Shown here: positions 25,440 to 37,749 of the stretch, piece after piece
Layout: every line of letters begins with the position of its first letter
Numbering within the stretch: position 1 is the first letter of the stretch
Assembly (NCBI GenBank): GCA_030549775.1
Contig: CM060174.1
Coordinates: forward strand, 22,556,693 to 22,620,692
DNA length: 64,000 nucleotides
Source of the DNA: Tamarix chinensis
Taxonomy: Eukaryota > Streptophyta > Magnoliopsida > Caryophyllales > Tamaricaceae
Direction of reading: 5' to 3'
The notes under the pieces: model-generated
Told to the model about the DNA's origin: nothing
Database searches by the model: none
The model's input: only the letters and a program-made list of their open reading frames with translations
Program-made: the position numbers and the translations under genes

Positions 25440-26240
25440 TTATCTAACAAAAGACCTCATGGCCTATGAACACCAATTAAATTCAAGAAACAGTCGAACT
25501 TACCCATGGTGAGTGGTTTTGTCAACATATCAGACATATTATAGCATATATGATACAACTAACAACATTTGAATATAGAACAATTTCCAGAAACTCCTCT
25601 TCCTCTTTGAATTTTGAACAATCCAAAGGGGACAATCTAAAGTGGGTATCCAGTGGAGTGCTCACCATCATAACATCTATCACATATCTCTAGCACCTTG
25701 TTCACATAGGACTCTTATGACAACTATAAAAGCTTTTGGACATGGTTTCTAATGATCTCCATGCCAATGTTCCTTTTTGCAGCTTCAAAATCATTCATCT
25801 CAAACTCACTTTTCAATATTACCTTCACCTTATCCACATTAGACATATCTTTTTCTGCCATAAGCATGTTATCAACATATAGCAAAAAATACACAAAAGA
25901 GCCACCTTACATCTCCTTTGAGTACAGACATCCATTATACTCATTCTTAGAGAAACCATGTTCAACCATAAACTGATCAAATCATTTATACCACTGTCTA
26001 GAACATTGATTTAGACTGTAAAGTGACCTATTCAATAGGCACACATGATCATGCATCTCCTTAACCATAAAACCATTAGACTGTCGCATGTAAATATCCT
26101 CGAGCTCACAAAAATGTAGTTTTAACATCCATCTACTCCAACTCAAAATCATGAATTGCCATAAGCACAAGCAAAATACGAATAAAAGTATCCCTAACAA
26201 CAAGAGAAAATACCTTGATATAGTCCATGCCTACAATCTA
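25440..26240 (-). pseudogene. Copia RT/RNase H pseudogene of element D
   Basis: On the minus strand the RT has LKLHFCELEDIYMRQSNGF and LLNRSLYSLNQCSRQWYK, which are characteristic Ty1/copia RT blocks. It continues in another frame with FVYFLLYVDNMLMAEKDM: the catalytic YVDD box reads YVDN. A short RNase H remnant and the usual copia C-terminus (LIGVHRP) follow down to about 25440. Several stops are present. Confidence 0.8.
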
Positions 26241-26329
26241 AATAAAACCATATGTAAGTAAACAATCCGTGTACCTTGGTCTCTTGACCCCTGGAGCTCT
26301 TTGTTAGAACTTGTACATCCACTTGCAAT

Positions 26330-26830
26330 CAATAACTTTTTTTCCTAAGTGCCTTAATAAGTTCCCATGTATGACTCTTTAATAAGGGCTCCATCACTTC
26401 TTCTAGAGCAACACACAACTCAATAGAAACATTATTATCAATAGCCTCTAAGACTGATGTTATCTCTTGCACATCAACAATAGTCTCTACACTGGATAAA
26501 TCATAACAAGCTAATTCTTCATAACCGTATATAATCGGAGTCTTGAAAAGTTCCCATGCATGATCCTTTAATAAGGAACTCAAAGTGATGATTTTCTTGG
26601 TCATCTCTGGGACATGTCTCACATTAGAGAGTGTCCTCACCACAACATCATGTATCCTCACCTTCACCGTCCCAGTCCCAACAACTTAGTAGGTAACATC
26701 ATTATCCATCAAGACAACTCCACCCTAGGCCACCTCAAATGTCTAAAACCAACTCTAATTGGGACATATATGGTAAGAGCACCCAGAATCTAAGATTCAT
26801 CTATCACTAATCTTATTCTATCTATTAGTG
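26330..26830 (-). pseudogene. Copia protease pseudogene of element D
   Basis: The catalytic ILDSGCSYHICP motif is readable at about 26775-26812 on the minus strand, with the DSG triad intact. It is followed by GGVVLMDND and GTVKVRIHDVVVRTLSNVRHVP, a standard copia protease segment. The frame then runs into a linker (26329-26580) and no integrase zinc finger or DDE core follows, which marks the internal deletion. Confidence 0.75.
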
Positions 26831-26929
26831 GCTAATAACACATCTCCATCTCTATCACCATGGGTGACTATTGTATCATCCTTTGTAATGAATGGCTCAC
26901 TAGACATAGCACTGGGCTTTGTGTTAGGA

Positions 26930-27660
26930 CAAACATCCTAACATCCCCTTCTTGTGACACTCATAGCATGTCACATTATTCTACAAACTCTTCAACTTAG
27001 ATGTGGAATTCTTATGGTCACCAAACCTCTACTCTTATACCTTCCCTTTGTTAACAATCCCTGACTATATGAGTTCCCAGAAGTATCGCTACCATTCAAC
27101 TGACTATCAATCAACTCCTATTATAATAGACCGGATTTTACATTCTCAATGACTAACTCATCCTTCCCATAAAAAATAGTCTAAAAAATGTTTAAAACTT
27201 GTAGACAAAGAAAATAATAACATAATAGTCAAATCTTCATCATCTAATTTAACATCTATATTATGAAAATCCATAACTATAGAGTCAAATTCATCCAAGT
27301 GACTTTTTAAATATTAACCCTCGCTTAATTTAAGGTCATGAAGTTGACTATTCAATAATAGCCAATTTGGTACTGATTTGTTATACAATGACTTAAGCTT
27401 CAACCACAAGGCACTTGCTATTGATTTTTTTGTCATTTTCCACAATACCTCATTCGATAAACACAATTGTATGGTAGAGAAGGCCTTTAGATATAATTCT
27501 TCCAATATCTTATGCGTCATTGATTCTAGCATCTACAAATGATCGGATAAAGCTTTCTCCAATTTATTTTGAATTAGAATCACATGCATCTACAATTTCC
27601 ATAATTTGAAATTGATGAATCGATTAAACTTGTTAATATTGAATCTTGTACCCATTCTAA
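26930..27660 (-). pseudogene. Copia gag pseudogene of element D
   Basis: The frame at 27314-27532 contains AFSTIQLCLSNEVL, ALWLKLKSLY and LHDLKLSEG, the UBN2-type gag domain of copia elements. A degenerate zinc knuckle (CYECHKKGMLGC) follows at 26940-26985. Frameshifts separate the parts. Confidence 0.75.
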
Positions 27661-27681
27661 TAACCAACTCACTTCAACAAT

Positions 27682-27698
27682 GCATCTTTGATACAAAA
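27682..27698 (-). promoter_or_regulatory. Primer-binding site of element D
   Basis: On the minus strand TTTTGTATCAAAGATGC follows the LTR end ATAACA directly. It resembles the initiator-Met site TGGTATCAGAGC with a few changes. Confidence 0.6.
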
Positions 27699-27699
27699 T

Positions 27700-28250
27700 T
27701 GTTATGGAATTAGAGTGGATTTAAAGATATCCAAACCAAATCAAAATTAACTAGATTATACAGAGTTGAGGATTCAATCACAAAAGAAAAAAATTGAGAA
27801 AAAATAGATATATTTATTTATGCTCTTGTGTAATTACAAGATGATTAAACTAATAATTGATCAATTACACAAATCTACACTTCTCTTTGAATGGATAATA
27901 TATGGAGAAGAAGAAGAAGTTGGGACACACGACTCTCTACAGGTATGGTTTAATATGTATCCTTTTACTGAAGAAAAAAATCCTACGAGGCAAACCAACG
28001 TGTTTTGAAGAAAAAAAACACATTCCATATTTAGGAAACACGAGACCCCCATTTTTATTTCTTTACTCTCAACATTTAGCCAAAACACATCAAAGATTTT
28101 ACATAGAAATAAGACCAAGGTTTATTAACACAGGCCCCCCATGTTTCTCATATACTTCACATTTTACACTTAAACTTCTCCAACATCTATATGAATCAAC
28201 ACAATGTTATATTATGCTCAAATTCCCAATCAAAACTCATAATTCTAACA
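27700..28250 (-). repeat. 5' LTR of element D
   Basis: On the minus strand it runs from TGTTAG (28250) to TAACA (27700), 551 bases. It has short inverted ends and matches the truncated LTR at 25179-25385. A primer-binding site follows at once. Confidence 0.8.
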
Positions 28251-28424
28251 AATTAGTTATTGTAGGTAAATTTTATTAAGTATTTAACAATGAAATATTA
28301 TAAGAAATGTGGAATTACTAATTGAATATAACGTAATTTAATAATCAAATTAAATTATTAGATTAGATCGATTCAAGTTAGATTGGTTTATTATCATTTG
28401 ATCAAAAAATATTTATCAATTTTT

Positions 28425-28960
28425 GTTGGAGATCGATACCAATCTGGAAAAATAAGATCTAATTAGAATCAATTAGAACACATAACAATTGAGAAGAGAA
28501 GAACACTCAAGATCATAGATTGGGGAAACACATGATCTTATTGATGTGAAGTAATTGTGATTACAAAGAGAACTAAAGAAATCCTCACCTAAATCATTCA
28601 ATTCACTAAGAAATTACAAGAGAACTCAAAAGGAGAGAAGAGGATGGTGCTATGCAGATTAGGGTTCTAATCGTATGGTATTTATACTAAACATGAGGCT
28701 CATTGCTGATTAATAAATTGGCAATGAAAGTGGGAATAAAATCAAGACCTATTGCTGTGAAGAAATAAGATCTTGTTGCTGAGAAGAAATATTCTAGTTT
28801 AAGATTATTAGTAACAAAAATGGCATTAGTGGCCAATTAGAAATTTTATTATTAATTTTTATATTAGTTTTTATTTTGTAAAATGGATATTAAGCAGCTA
28901 GCTAAAATTTAGAACGAAAACCCAATCTCTAATCTATCCTTCACTGGCCCATCTTTCTAG
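28425..28960 (-). repeat. Copia-type LTR fragment or solo LTR (K)
   Basis: Read on the minus strand, a TATA-like box (TATAAATACC near 28680) precedes a transcript-leader-like region and the end TTTTTCCA followed by GATTGGTATCGATCTCC, which looks like a primer-binding site. The start of this LTR could not be fixed. It may have belonged to an element whose body is gone. Confidence 0.45.
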
Positions 28961-29499
28961 CTCCCAAAACTCAGCACCTTTTTCTTTAATTAAAGCCCAA
29001 AATGCAACCCTTAAAGCCCGAATAAACCACGACCCTTAAAGTCCCAAAACCCAGCCTCTCGATGGAATATTGTCTTGAAACAGAGCACCCTACACAACCG
29101 TCTTCCTCCATTGAATACTTCCGCTCAAATTACGCCTTCTTCTTCGTTCACCATCAATGGTGAATTTTCACCATTAATCCGTTCCGTCCGCTCCTCCTTT
29201 TTTACCGTTGTTCCAATGTTCGACTCCCCTTGTTTTTTTTGCTAGTTTTTTCCCTATATAAAGCCCTCAATTTGATGTAAAAAGACACAACTTTTGACTA
29301 GATTTTCATGTTATGAAATAAATCTCTCAACTGGATTATTGTTACTGCTCGTATCGTTTATTGTCGGATTCTAGCAACCCTAGTTATTCTTCTGTTGGAG
29401 AATTTACATCAAGCAGTCCCAATTACCCTATCCCTATTTCCCATTCAATTTTTATTGATATTGTTAAGTTTGTTTTCAAATCCCGTTTGGGGATCAATC
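28961..29499 (+). other. LTR- or promoter-like segment, unclassified
   Basis: It has repeated AAAGCCC/CCCAAAACCC words, a perfect hairpin (AATGGTGAA, 2-base loop, TTCACCATT at 29156-29175) and a TATA-like box CCTATATAAAGCCC near 29253. No open frame of interest follows before element C begins. Either a decayed LTR (+) or a lost promoter is possible. Confidence 0.3.
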
Positions 29500-30946
29500 A
29501 ACCCATGTGCTAGGTACCATCCTTTTGGGACAAGTAGTGCAAGCACACAACATGGACTTGTACTTTCCCATACATAAATTTTTCCTATGAGTTCTTGTAT
29601 TTAAATTTCCAACACCTTATCCTCCTCTATATTACATTAATATGTAGGTGCATTAGGTAAGGACACACAAGGAATAAATCAATAAAATGTTTTATTCCCC
29701 ACATAGGTGGTAATCCAGGTGGTAATTCATTAGGAAAAACATCATGATTCTCATCTAGGAGTTTATATAATTGAGGATTATCATTATTTATCTCACCTTT
29801 AAGGGATTCCTTCATAATCATAGCATATACACTTCCTTCTTACTAAATAAATTTGACCATAGCCTTTTTCTTGTAAGGATAAACTCTTTTTATTCTCAAC
29901 TATGCTCTCATTTTCACATTTGGAAGGTTTAATTTTATGCTTCTTATTATCCTTCTCAAATAGATATTCACTACTAATATAGTTATGAATAAAATTTCTA
30001 TCCTACTACCATGGTCTAACTAATAAGATTCCACATGATCCATAGGTAAAAACCACATAGCACATCATCATGATAATTACCAATTTTAAATGATAGTATG
30101 GTTTGTTTTATTACCTTCATTCCCTTATACTTATTTAACCATTGAAGAGAATAAGGCTTTAGATGTGGTGTAGTCTTCAGCCCTAAATATTTCACCATCC
30201 TCTTATTGGCTACATTTTTATTAGATTGTTTATCAATGATAATATAGAAAACCATATATCCTACTCTTCATTTTATTTTAAATATCTTCTCCCTTTGAGT
30301 AGGTTTCTCAGTAGCTTAGACTTGAAGTACTCTTTCCAATACATAGCAATCATTCTCTTCTTCCTCGGATTCACTACAAACTTCCTCAAAAGGCTCAACT
30401 TTAGGATCTTCTTCATATTTCTCCATGGCTTCAATTTGTTGTATGGATATGACCTTGTGATTAGGATATTCATAAGCATAATTTCCAAACCCTCAGTATT
30501 AAAAACATTACCTAGTAGATACTTGATTTTTTCCCTTTCTCTTATCCAGTAATTTCTTGTTTTTATCAAGATTTTTAGAAGTTGAAGTACTCACTCAAAA
30601 CATTATAGCTTGAGTGCTTGAGTAGTATTTCTTAGATGGAGTACTTTGTTTAACATGAGTCTTAGTGGATTTAATGGTTTTTCTTTCAGATCTTATGGAT
30701 AGTTTAATCATATCATCTAAAGATTCATATAGGCAAATCTCAACTTTATCTCAAATCATCATGTTAAGGCCACTTAAAAATCTAGCACATGATTGTGCCT
30801 TCATTTTATGGATATCACATACAAGTGCCAACTTTCAAACTCCTAAACATATTCTCCGATACTTAGTAATCTTTCCGTAAGATTAATCAATTAAATATAG
30901 TTATCTTGTTCATACTCTTTATGGATAAATTTCTTCCTTAAATGCT
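29500..30946 (-). mobile_element. Element C, downstream part (gag end, protease, start of RT)
   Basis: Minus-strand gypsy element of the same family as A. This part holds the distal gag, zinc knuckle, protease and the beginning of RT, and breaks off at about 29500 inside RT. It is continuous with 44592-46798 once element B (30947-44591) is removed: the gag reading KLKKHLRKKF in A aligns without gap across the junction. The junction is marked by ATGCT (30942-30946) and ATGTT (44592-44596), a 5-bp duplication with one difference. Confidence 0.82.
29500..30946 (-). pseudogene. gag-pol pseudogene of element C (distal gag to RT start)
   Basis: On the minus strand: gag end (30600-30946); degenerate zinc knuckle with YPNHK context (about 30450-30500), its Cys ligands mostly lost; an acidic linker; protease at 30016-30255 (IIIDKQSNKNVANKRMVKYL), in which D-S-G has become D-K-Q; then an RT N-terminal part at 29500-29821 with ELPPGLPP and a STSPC / ALLVPK block. 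The rest of RT, RNase H, integrase and the 3' LTR are missing. Confidence 0.78.
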
Positions 30947-31436
30947 TGATTCAGGAGAAAACACTCAAGAATTTGTTTTCATTATTATGGAGCCAATCAT
31001 TCTTCATTTGAAAATTATCTCCCGCAAATTTGAAGACCAATAGATTTTTTTTTGTTTCTAGAAATATAACAAACAAGTAACTAAGTGTCTACGTGCATGT
31101 GCATGGCATGAATAGCGTGCATGGAAGGAGTGACCACATGCATGGGGAGTTTCTTTGCCAACTTGTCGAGCTTTATTAGTAATTTAGCTAATTTATTAAT
31201 TAATTAGTAAATTTGGATAATAAAGTTACCATAAAGTTAATATAAAGGTAACATAATATCTTTTAGCTTAGAATATTTTAAATTATTCTTTTGGTTAGTG
31301 GTAAAAAGGTTAAATGCTGCTATGAATGTCGAGCATGGTCATTGAGAATTGAATTGAAGTTGAAGATCAAAATTGAAGTTGAATACAAGTGAATTCTATA
31401 TGAGTTCAAACTCAAGCAAATCGAATCTATGTGAAC

Positions 31437-33184
31437 GGGATCTGAAAAAGGTTTTTGACACTCTAGAATGATAGTTTTTATAGACAATGTTAGAGGGATT
31501 ATCCTTTCCTTTTAACTTTGTCAATTTGATCGTGTAATACCTTGTAACAATGAATTTCTCTCTAAGATTACAAGGCTCTCTGTGTAAACCTTTCCAAGGG
31601 AGGAGAGGGATTCGCCAATGAGACCCTTTGTCCCCTTACCTATTTTTCCTTTCTATGGAGTATCTAAATAGGTTGATGCAAACATTATGGAAGGAGGATG
31701 GGTTTAAAGGTCATCCTGATTATAAAAGGTTGAGAATGGTCAATCTTTTTTTTGTAGATGATCTACTCCTTTTCTACACAGATCACTTGAAATTAGCTCA
31801 ACTTATCAAGGATAAATTGGATATATTTGCTACCATGTCAGGACTTAGTGCCAACCAATAGAAAAGTTGCATTTATTTTGGAGGAGTTCAAGCTAATATC
31901 AAAAGGTAAATTCTCTAGTACTTGAATTATAATGAAGACAAATTTCCCTTTTGGTAGCTGGGAGTAACTTTGAGTAGCTCATCCCTAAATACCACTCAAT
32001 TTTAGCCTTTCATAAAAAAATTCACCCAAAGATTAAAAGGCTGGACTCTGAAATACTTAAGCTACGCTGGTAAGCTCCAAATACTTCAATTAGTGATATC
32101 TTTGGTATCACACATTTTTGTATGCAAGTCTTTATGCTTCCTAAAGCTATTGTGCACCAGCTAGAATCTATTTGTAGAGGGTTCTTCTAGAGTAATATGG
32201 CATTAGGGAAGAGGAAGGCCCCCATTTATTAAACCAAAATTTTTCACCCAAAAGATGAAGGTGGATTAGGCCTTCAACAATTGTTACCCTAGAATGCAAC
32301 CTGCTTCTGCAAAAACATATAGTGACTATAGGTTTAGAAAGAAAGTATTTGGGTCAAATGGATCCATGAAAAATACTTAACCATATCAGATATTTGGCAA
32401 GATGATATCAAAATGGATTCTTCATGGATAAGAAAACTCATTTTCAAAATGAGGGATTTAGGGCAAAAAGCCTTAATATCCAGCAATGATAAAGGGAGTT
32501 TCAATGTTAACAAAAAGTACTAGACCTTAAGGCACATAAATGATTAGTTTATATCGTATAAACTTGTTTGGATGCATCATGAAATGCCTAAACACAAAAT
32601 TATCTTCTGGATGGCTTGCCATGAAGCATTGCTAGTGAAGACCAAGCTTAAGACATGGCAATAATGACTCTGATATTTGTGAGGTTTGTCAATAGGACAA
32701 TGAAGATCTCAATCATCTTTTAGTTCAATGTACTATTTCAAATCAACTCAAGATAAGAATGCTCAACTGGATGATATTACCACATTTCTTTACTACTTGC
32801 ACAACTATATTCAATGGATTATTAAGGTTAAAGGAGGCAAACTTGGTCATCCTAAAATGTTAAGGATTTCTTTTGGTGCTCTAATTTACAAGATTTGGAT
32901 CAATATAAATGAATTTGTTTTCTATCAGAGTTAGCCAATACTAGCAAGTATAAGTAACTAGATTATCCAAGAGGTTTTCATGAGATGTAGTATTGTCAAG
33001 ATTCAAAAAGCATAGAGATTGTTGAAGCTTATAGATCATTGGAAGTAGTTGATACGTGACTAGGAGGTTGGATGTCCTTTTGACTTGTTTGATTATCTTT
33101 TGTATGAAATCTTTCATATAGATACTTTAATGTACATATTTCCCATTTTTCTAATAAAATTATTTACTTAATAAAAAAAATATA
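31437..33184 (+). mobile_element. 5'-truncated LINE inserted in the 5' LTR of element B
   Basis: Begins inside RT at the DLKK-FDTLEW block and ends in an A-rich tail (TTAATAAAAAAAA). The flanks are TATGTGAAC (31428-31436) and TATGTACAC (33185-33193), a 9-base duplication with two differences. The 3' LTR of B runs uninterrupted through the corresponding TATGTCCGAAC. 5' truncation with a target duplication and an A tail is the standard product of target-primed reverse transcription. Confidence 0.85.
31440..32940 (+). pseudogene. LINE reverse transcriptase/zf-RVT pseudogene
   Basis: Contains the RT palm segment MSPYLFFLSMEYLNRLMQ and the catalytic box LFFVDDLLLFYTD (31628-31861), then the thumb-like region (LKGWTLKYLSYAGKLQIL), the PIYW-like block, and the zf-RVT end with IIFWMACHEALL and CEVC-...-HLLVQC (32585-32735), whose Cys/His ligands are all readable. 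Stops and frameshifts separate these parts. It is a different subfamily from LINE F. Confidence 0.82.
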
Positions 33185-33739
33185 TATGTACACTATTTAG
33201 CTTGAAAGTTTTAATCTCTTTGTCGATGTGGACTAGAGATTAATCCATATCTTTTCTACTCTCCTCAGTCCATATTTTTCCGACCATAATTACAATCAAA
33301 ATCCTACTCTAATTCATTGCTAAACAAAGTCTTAATTCAGTATACACAAATGAAACCCTAAACCATCCATTCGAAACCATAACCTTTTCATACAAATCAA
33401 ACATCACCTTAATCATCCTATTCAAATCAAACCCTAAACCATGACTTTAACCTTGATCTAAACCCTAACCTTCAAAGCTTAACATCCTAACCAAACCATT
33501 TTTGAATGTATAAGCTAATTAGTATACACCATTCGAACCATCGTCCTTAATAAACCACCATAACCGAATCATCACCATCATTTTTCTACCATATTTGAAT
33601 CGTCCTCATCATCATTCCATCATATTCAAATATTAAATTTATTAATTCACCATTAATGAGCCTTCATCCTAATATCTAAACCCAATTCTAGCCATATTCT
33701 TATTAGTTTGATAACTCCACTCTCCCACACACATCAATT

Positions 33740-33751
33740 TTGGTATCAAAG
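33740..33751 (+). promoter_or_regulatory. Primer-binding site of element B
   Basis: TTGGTATCAAAG starts 3 bases after the 5' LTR end (CATCA). It is one base from the initiator-Met type TGGTATCAGAGC over its core. Confidence 0.75.
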
Positions 33752-34619
33752 TCATAGGTTTGTGGAATTGCAATGAAGATTCAATCTTTTTTCATGATTC
33801 TTCCAGATTCATCAAGAACGTGTTCCATATTCAAGAATCTCCAAGAATTGATAAAATTACACACGAGGGCCAAGTAATTAAGGGCATGTTTGGGAGTGTT
33901 GTGTTCGGTTGATAAAGAGAAGAATGGATAACCAAGGAGAAGGCTTGAGGGATTTTCTCAAGACCTTGATGGACGAAATCAAGGAGATAAAATTGCAAGT
34001 GGGGAGAATAGAATCTTCCCAAGCCCATGAGTCCCATGTGCATCCACAAAACTTAAGGGAACAACTGGAGGGAGGGTATGTGAGAAGGACACAAACCTAG
34101 GTGGAAGAAGAAGAAGAGAGTGTGGGAAATTATGTAAGGCCACGTGATGCTTCGAGGAAAAATTATGATGATGTGGAAAAAGGAATATGCTTTGATATTC
34201 TCGACATTGAAGGTAATCTTAACCCAGAATCTTTTCTTGAATGATTGCAAATCGTTGAATCAATTTTTGAGTATAAAGAGATTGATAATGAGAAATGGTG
34301 TCGAATAGCGATATTAAAGTTTAAAAAGTTTGCTAAGGTGTGGTACGATTAAAATATCCCAAAACCCTAATTTAGGAAATTATATCAAAATAGTGATTTA
34401 TTAGGGAAATTAGTTAAATAAATTATTTTATTAAAATAAGGGGTAATATTTAGGGAAAAATTAAGAGGAAAGTAATAAATAATTTAATTAGGAAAATTTG
34501 GGTGTTTAGCTAATTAAAATGGAATTTAGGAAAAAGTATTCAAAATATCATAAATTAATCTAAAAAGGGAATTTACTTATTATTTTAAATATTCAAAAAT
34601 ACCAAAATATTCTAAATAC

Positions 34620-35690
34620 CCCAACCAACCTATTTTTCCTTTTTCCATTTTTTCTTTTTCCCTTTCTTTTTCCTTTTTCTTTCCTTTCTCTTTTTTCACC
34701 TTTTTCTTTTTCCCCAGAAGTGGGTCAGCCTCCCCTGTGGTTCAAACCCTCCTCCCTCTCTTCTCACACCCGCGCGACCCATCCCGCATTGCCCTTCCTT
34801 TTTTTCCCCTGCTTTCCCGTTGGTTCTCGTTCCTTTTTTTTTCTATCTTTCTTTTTCTCTAAGATCGGCCGAATGACCATTCTTCTCCTTTTTCTTCCTC
34901 CCGCTCCTCCCATACCTGCAAATCGCAGACCTGTAGCCCTGCCACCGCCGACTAGCCACCACCATACCGCCAGCCTGCACCACCCTCCTCTTCCTTATCC
35001 TTTTCCTTTCCTTTTCTAACCCCAACCAACCCTGTACCTCCTCACGCATGCCCTCCTTTCTTTCTTTTTCTTCTCCCTTGACCAACATAGCCCCTAAAAC
35101 TTTGTAGGCCTGTACTGGTCCCTATAAATACCCCACACAAGACCTCAATCAAGCTCCCTTTATCCTGCCAAGAAATATGCCTCCCTAATGCCATAGCCTG
35201 TTCAGATGCCTCCATTGCCACTGTTGCCCAACATTGTTGTCTGAACCGCCTGCTAAAATCCTCCCTACATCACCCTCCACAAAACCACACCCCACCACCT
35301 CTAACTCCTCCTATACGAGCCATCAAAGTCATGCCAAATTGGCTGCCCAAATTAGCAATTCTCCTCCGCCCCTTTCACCGCCGTGCACTACCATCCCCTT
35401 CATAGCCAGCACTCCCCTACCCCCCAAAATACCCAGCAGAGTCTCCTCTACCTCCCTCTACCTTCCTTTCCCACTAACTCTCTCTCCTTCACCCTTCCTT
35501 CCCCTCCACCACCATCGGCCACCAAACTAACCACCCCCTTTGGCTGCACCACCACCACCACAACCACCATCTTACTCCCCCTCTTTTAGTTTAGACAATC
35601 ACTTCTTCATCTTCCCTTCCTCCTCCACTGGCGCTGTCGTTGCGGCCGTGCACCGCCGGGTCGCCACCATCCCTTGGTTGTGCCTTAGAC
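34620..35690. repeat. Pyrimidine-rich, relatively GC-rich domain of H2
   Basis: The upper strand is almost all C and T, with long CTTTTTCC-type runs followed by CCACCACC-type words. The counterpart in H3, on the opposite strand, is the purine-rich segment 61380-62620. Open frames here are proline/serine-rich shadows of composition, not genes. Confidence 0.8.
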
Positions 35691-35699
35691 TCCCCAACC

Positions 35700-35958
35700 C
35701 TTAAATATTATTAATATAATTGTTATTATTTTATTAGTGTTAATATCACCATCATCATCATCATTATTAGTATTAATATGGCTATTATTATTTGTTTTAT
35801 TATTATTATTATCATTATTAACTTTGGCATATTACTACTATTATTATTATTATTAATAGTTGAACCATTATTATTATTAATTGGGAAACTATTATTACTA
35901 ATGTTAATATTAACATGATTATTCGAACCATATCATTATTATTACTAAGATTTGAAGC

Positions 35959-35989
<31 letters not shown>

Positions 35990-36430
35990 TTGGCCCTATT
36001 ATTACTAATGTTATTTTTATTATGATTACTGGAACCCTTATTATTATTATAATTATCATTATTAAGATTCGAACTATTACTACTATTACTATTATTTTTA
36101 TTTTTATTTTTATCATTATTGTTATGATTACCTATATCACTAATGTTGCTATTACTACTAGTATTATTATCATTATTAGTATTATTATTATTAGTATCAT
36201 TATTGTCACTATTTAGTATTACTAATACTACTATTATTATCAGTATGATTTGGGTTATTATCAGTATTATCACTAATATAAATATTACCAATAATAATTT
36301 AACATGGACCAATATAACCACCAAGACCTATTTTGGCTATTAATAGTTTGATTAGCTACATTAAGAATAATACCCCTACTTTTACTTATAAAACTACTAC
36401 TATTATTATTAACCCTAATACTAGGTTATG
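35700..36430. repeat. ATT/ATC trinucleotide-rich domain of H2
   Basis: Degenerate runs of TTA, ATT and ATC units over about 700 bases, including an uninterrupted TTA stretch near 35960-35990. The polyasparagine, polyisoleucine and similar frames on both strands are translation artefacts. Confidence 0.9.
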
Positions 36431-37749
36431 ATAAGGGTAAAGTAGAATATAATGATAATATTAGCTAGAGGGAAGTTAACAATTAGTATTTCCCTCTTAT
36501 AGCTGAATCAAGTCAAAACCCTAAGGGGGTGTAGGAGCATGCTCCAAGCCTAGCATCGTTTTAGGTAAGGATGTAGTTAAGGCCACTTCTGTGTAATATG
36601 TGCCTTGTATGCCATGTGTTATGTTATGTTCTGCACCTTAGATTATTATTACTACTTCTTTGTAGTGTAGCTCATAGTTAAGGTATGCTTATGCGACTTC
36701 CTTATGGCATGTGTATAATGATATGTACGTTGTGCTTATGGTGTTATAAGATGTGACCCTCTAGGATATGCTTGCTAGGTTGTTTTAATAATATGATATG
36801 GGGTGAAAAGATGAAAATGGAAAAAGGGGGAAATGAGTTGACTAAAGGGATATGAGGATAACCTAATTATCTCATGATCCATGAGGGGACAAATAAAATG
36901 ATAATATGGACAAAATAAAGGAGCGGAGTGAATCTTGCATGGGGAATTATAGGGTTTGAATTAGATGGATGGAGTTTACATGGGGATGATCCTTAAGTGG
37001 GAAAAATTACCTTGGAGAGTAAGTAAGTTAAGGGAAGAGTTTTGGGGTGATTCGAGTCCTTAGATGAAAAATAGTACATAGGTTGGTAAAAGGTGCATAG
37101 GGAACTTGGCTAGGGTTTGGGAGGGAAAACCTAAACCGAGGAGATTGTGGATGTGAAAAATAATGCATGGGAGTGGAATATGGGGCAAGAGTGGAAGAAT
37201 ATCACATGGAGGGTGAGTGTGGATGTCATTTGGAAGAGAAGACGATAGGTGAGTAATCGAGAGATGATGAATAGGAAAAGATAAATACTAGGATTTGGGT
37301 GGCCAAATAGGGTTTTATGGTCACATGTGCAAATGGGAGGTTAAGTGGAACTCTTGGGGTTGAGCCTAAGTGAGATGATGTGTTGGGTTGTAAATGAATT
37401 TTAGTTGTGTGAGATAGAGGAACGATGGGCCATATAGGCCTATTTAGGGTTTTGGGGGAAACCTAATAGGGCGATAGTGAGTTTTCCTTAGATTGTATAA
37501 GTGGGCCTCTATCCACAATCTTAGGAGTTGGGTATTTTTGGTAAGTAAGGAAAAGAGGGAAATGATGTCTGGATGTATTGGGAGGCACATAAGTCCCAAA
37601 AAAAGGGATGGGCCCCTCTTAGGGGAATAGGAGTGGATAGATTGTATGAATTGTTAGTCCAAAGGGCATGCATGAAAATATTAATCGAATAAGACATGAA
37701 TAAGATAATAAAAATTTAAGGAGAAAGATTGTTGAGCTGGGCCCAAACG

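Larger units (their letters stand above)
25179..28250 (-). mobile_element. Element D: internally deleted Ty1/copia retrotransposon
   Basis: On the minus strand the order is 5' LTR (27700-28250), primer-binding site (27682-27698), gag, zinc knuckle, protease, RT, and a truncated 3' LTR (25179-25385). The 3' tail of pol is preceded by a GGTGGA-type polypurine tract. The internal region is only about 2.3 kb and jumps from the protease linker to RT, so integrase and the beginning of RT are missing. Gag, protease and RT resemble copia elements with LCLSNEVL gag and ELEDIYM RT motifs. The 3' LTR lost its distal half. Confidence 0.82.
30947..33736 (+). repeat. 5' LTR of element B, split by a LINE fragment
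   Basis: It matches the 3' LTR at 43540-44591 in two pieces, 30947-31436 and 33194-33736 (about 1,033 bases together against 1,052). Shared landmarks are AACACTCAAGAATT at the start, CATGTGCATGGCATGAATAG, a run of AAACCCTAA-like words, and the end CTCTCCCACAC-CATCA. Confidence 0.88.

Noticed and set aside
35818..36324. 168-codon polyasparagine/polyisoleucine open frame
   Set aside because: Product of the ATT/ATC trinucleotide domain; all overlapping frames are equally open.
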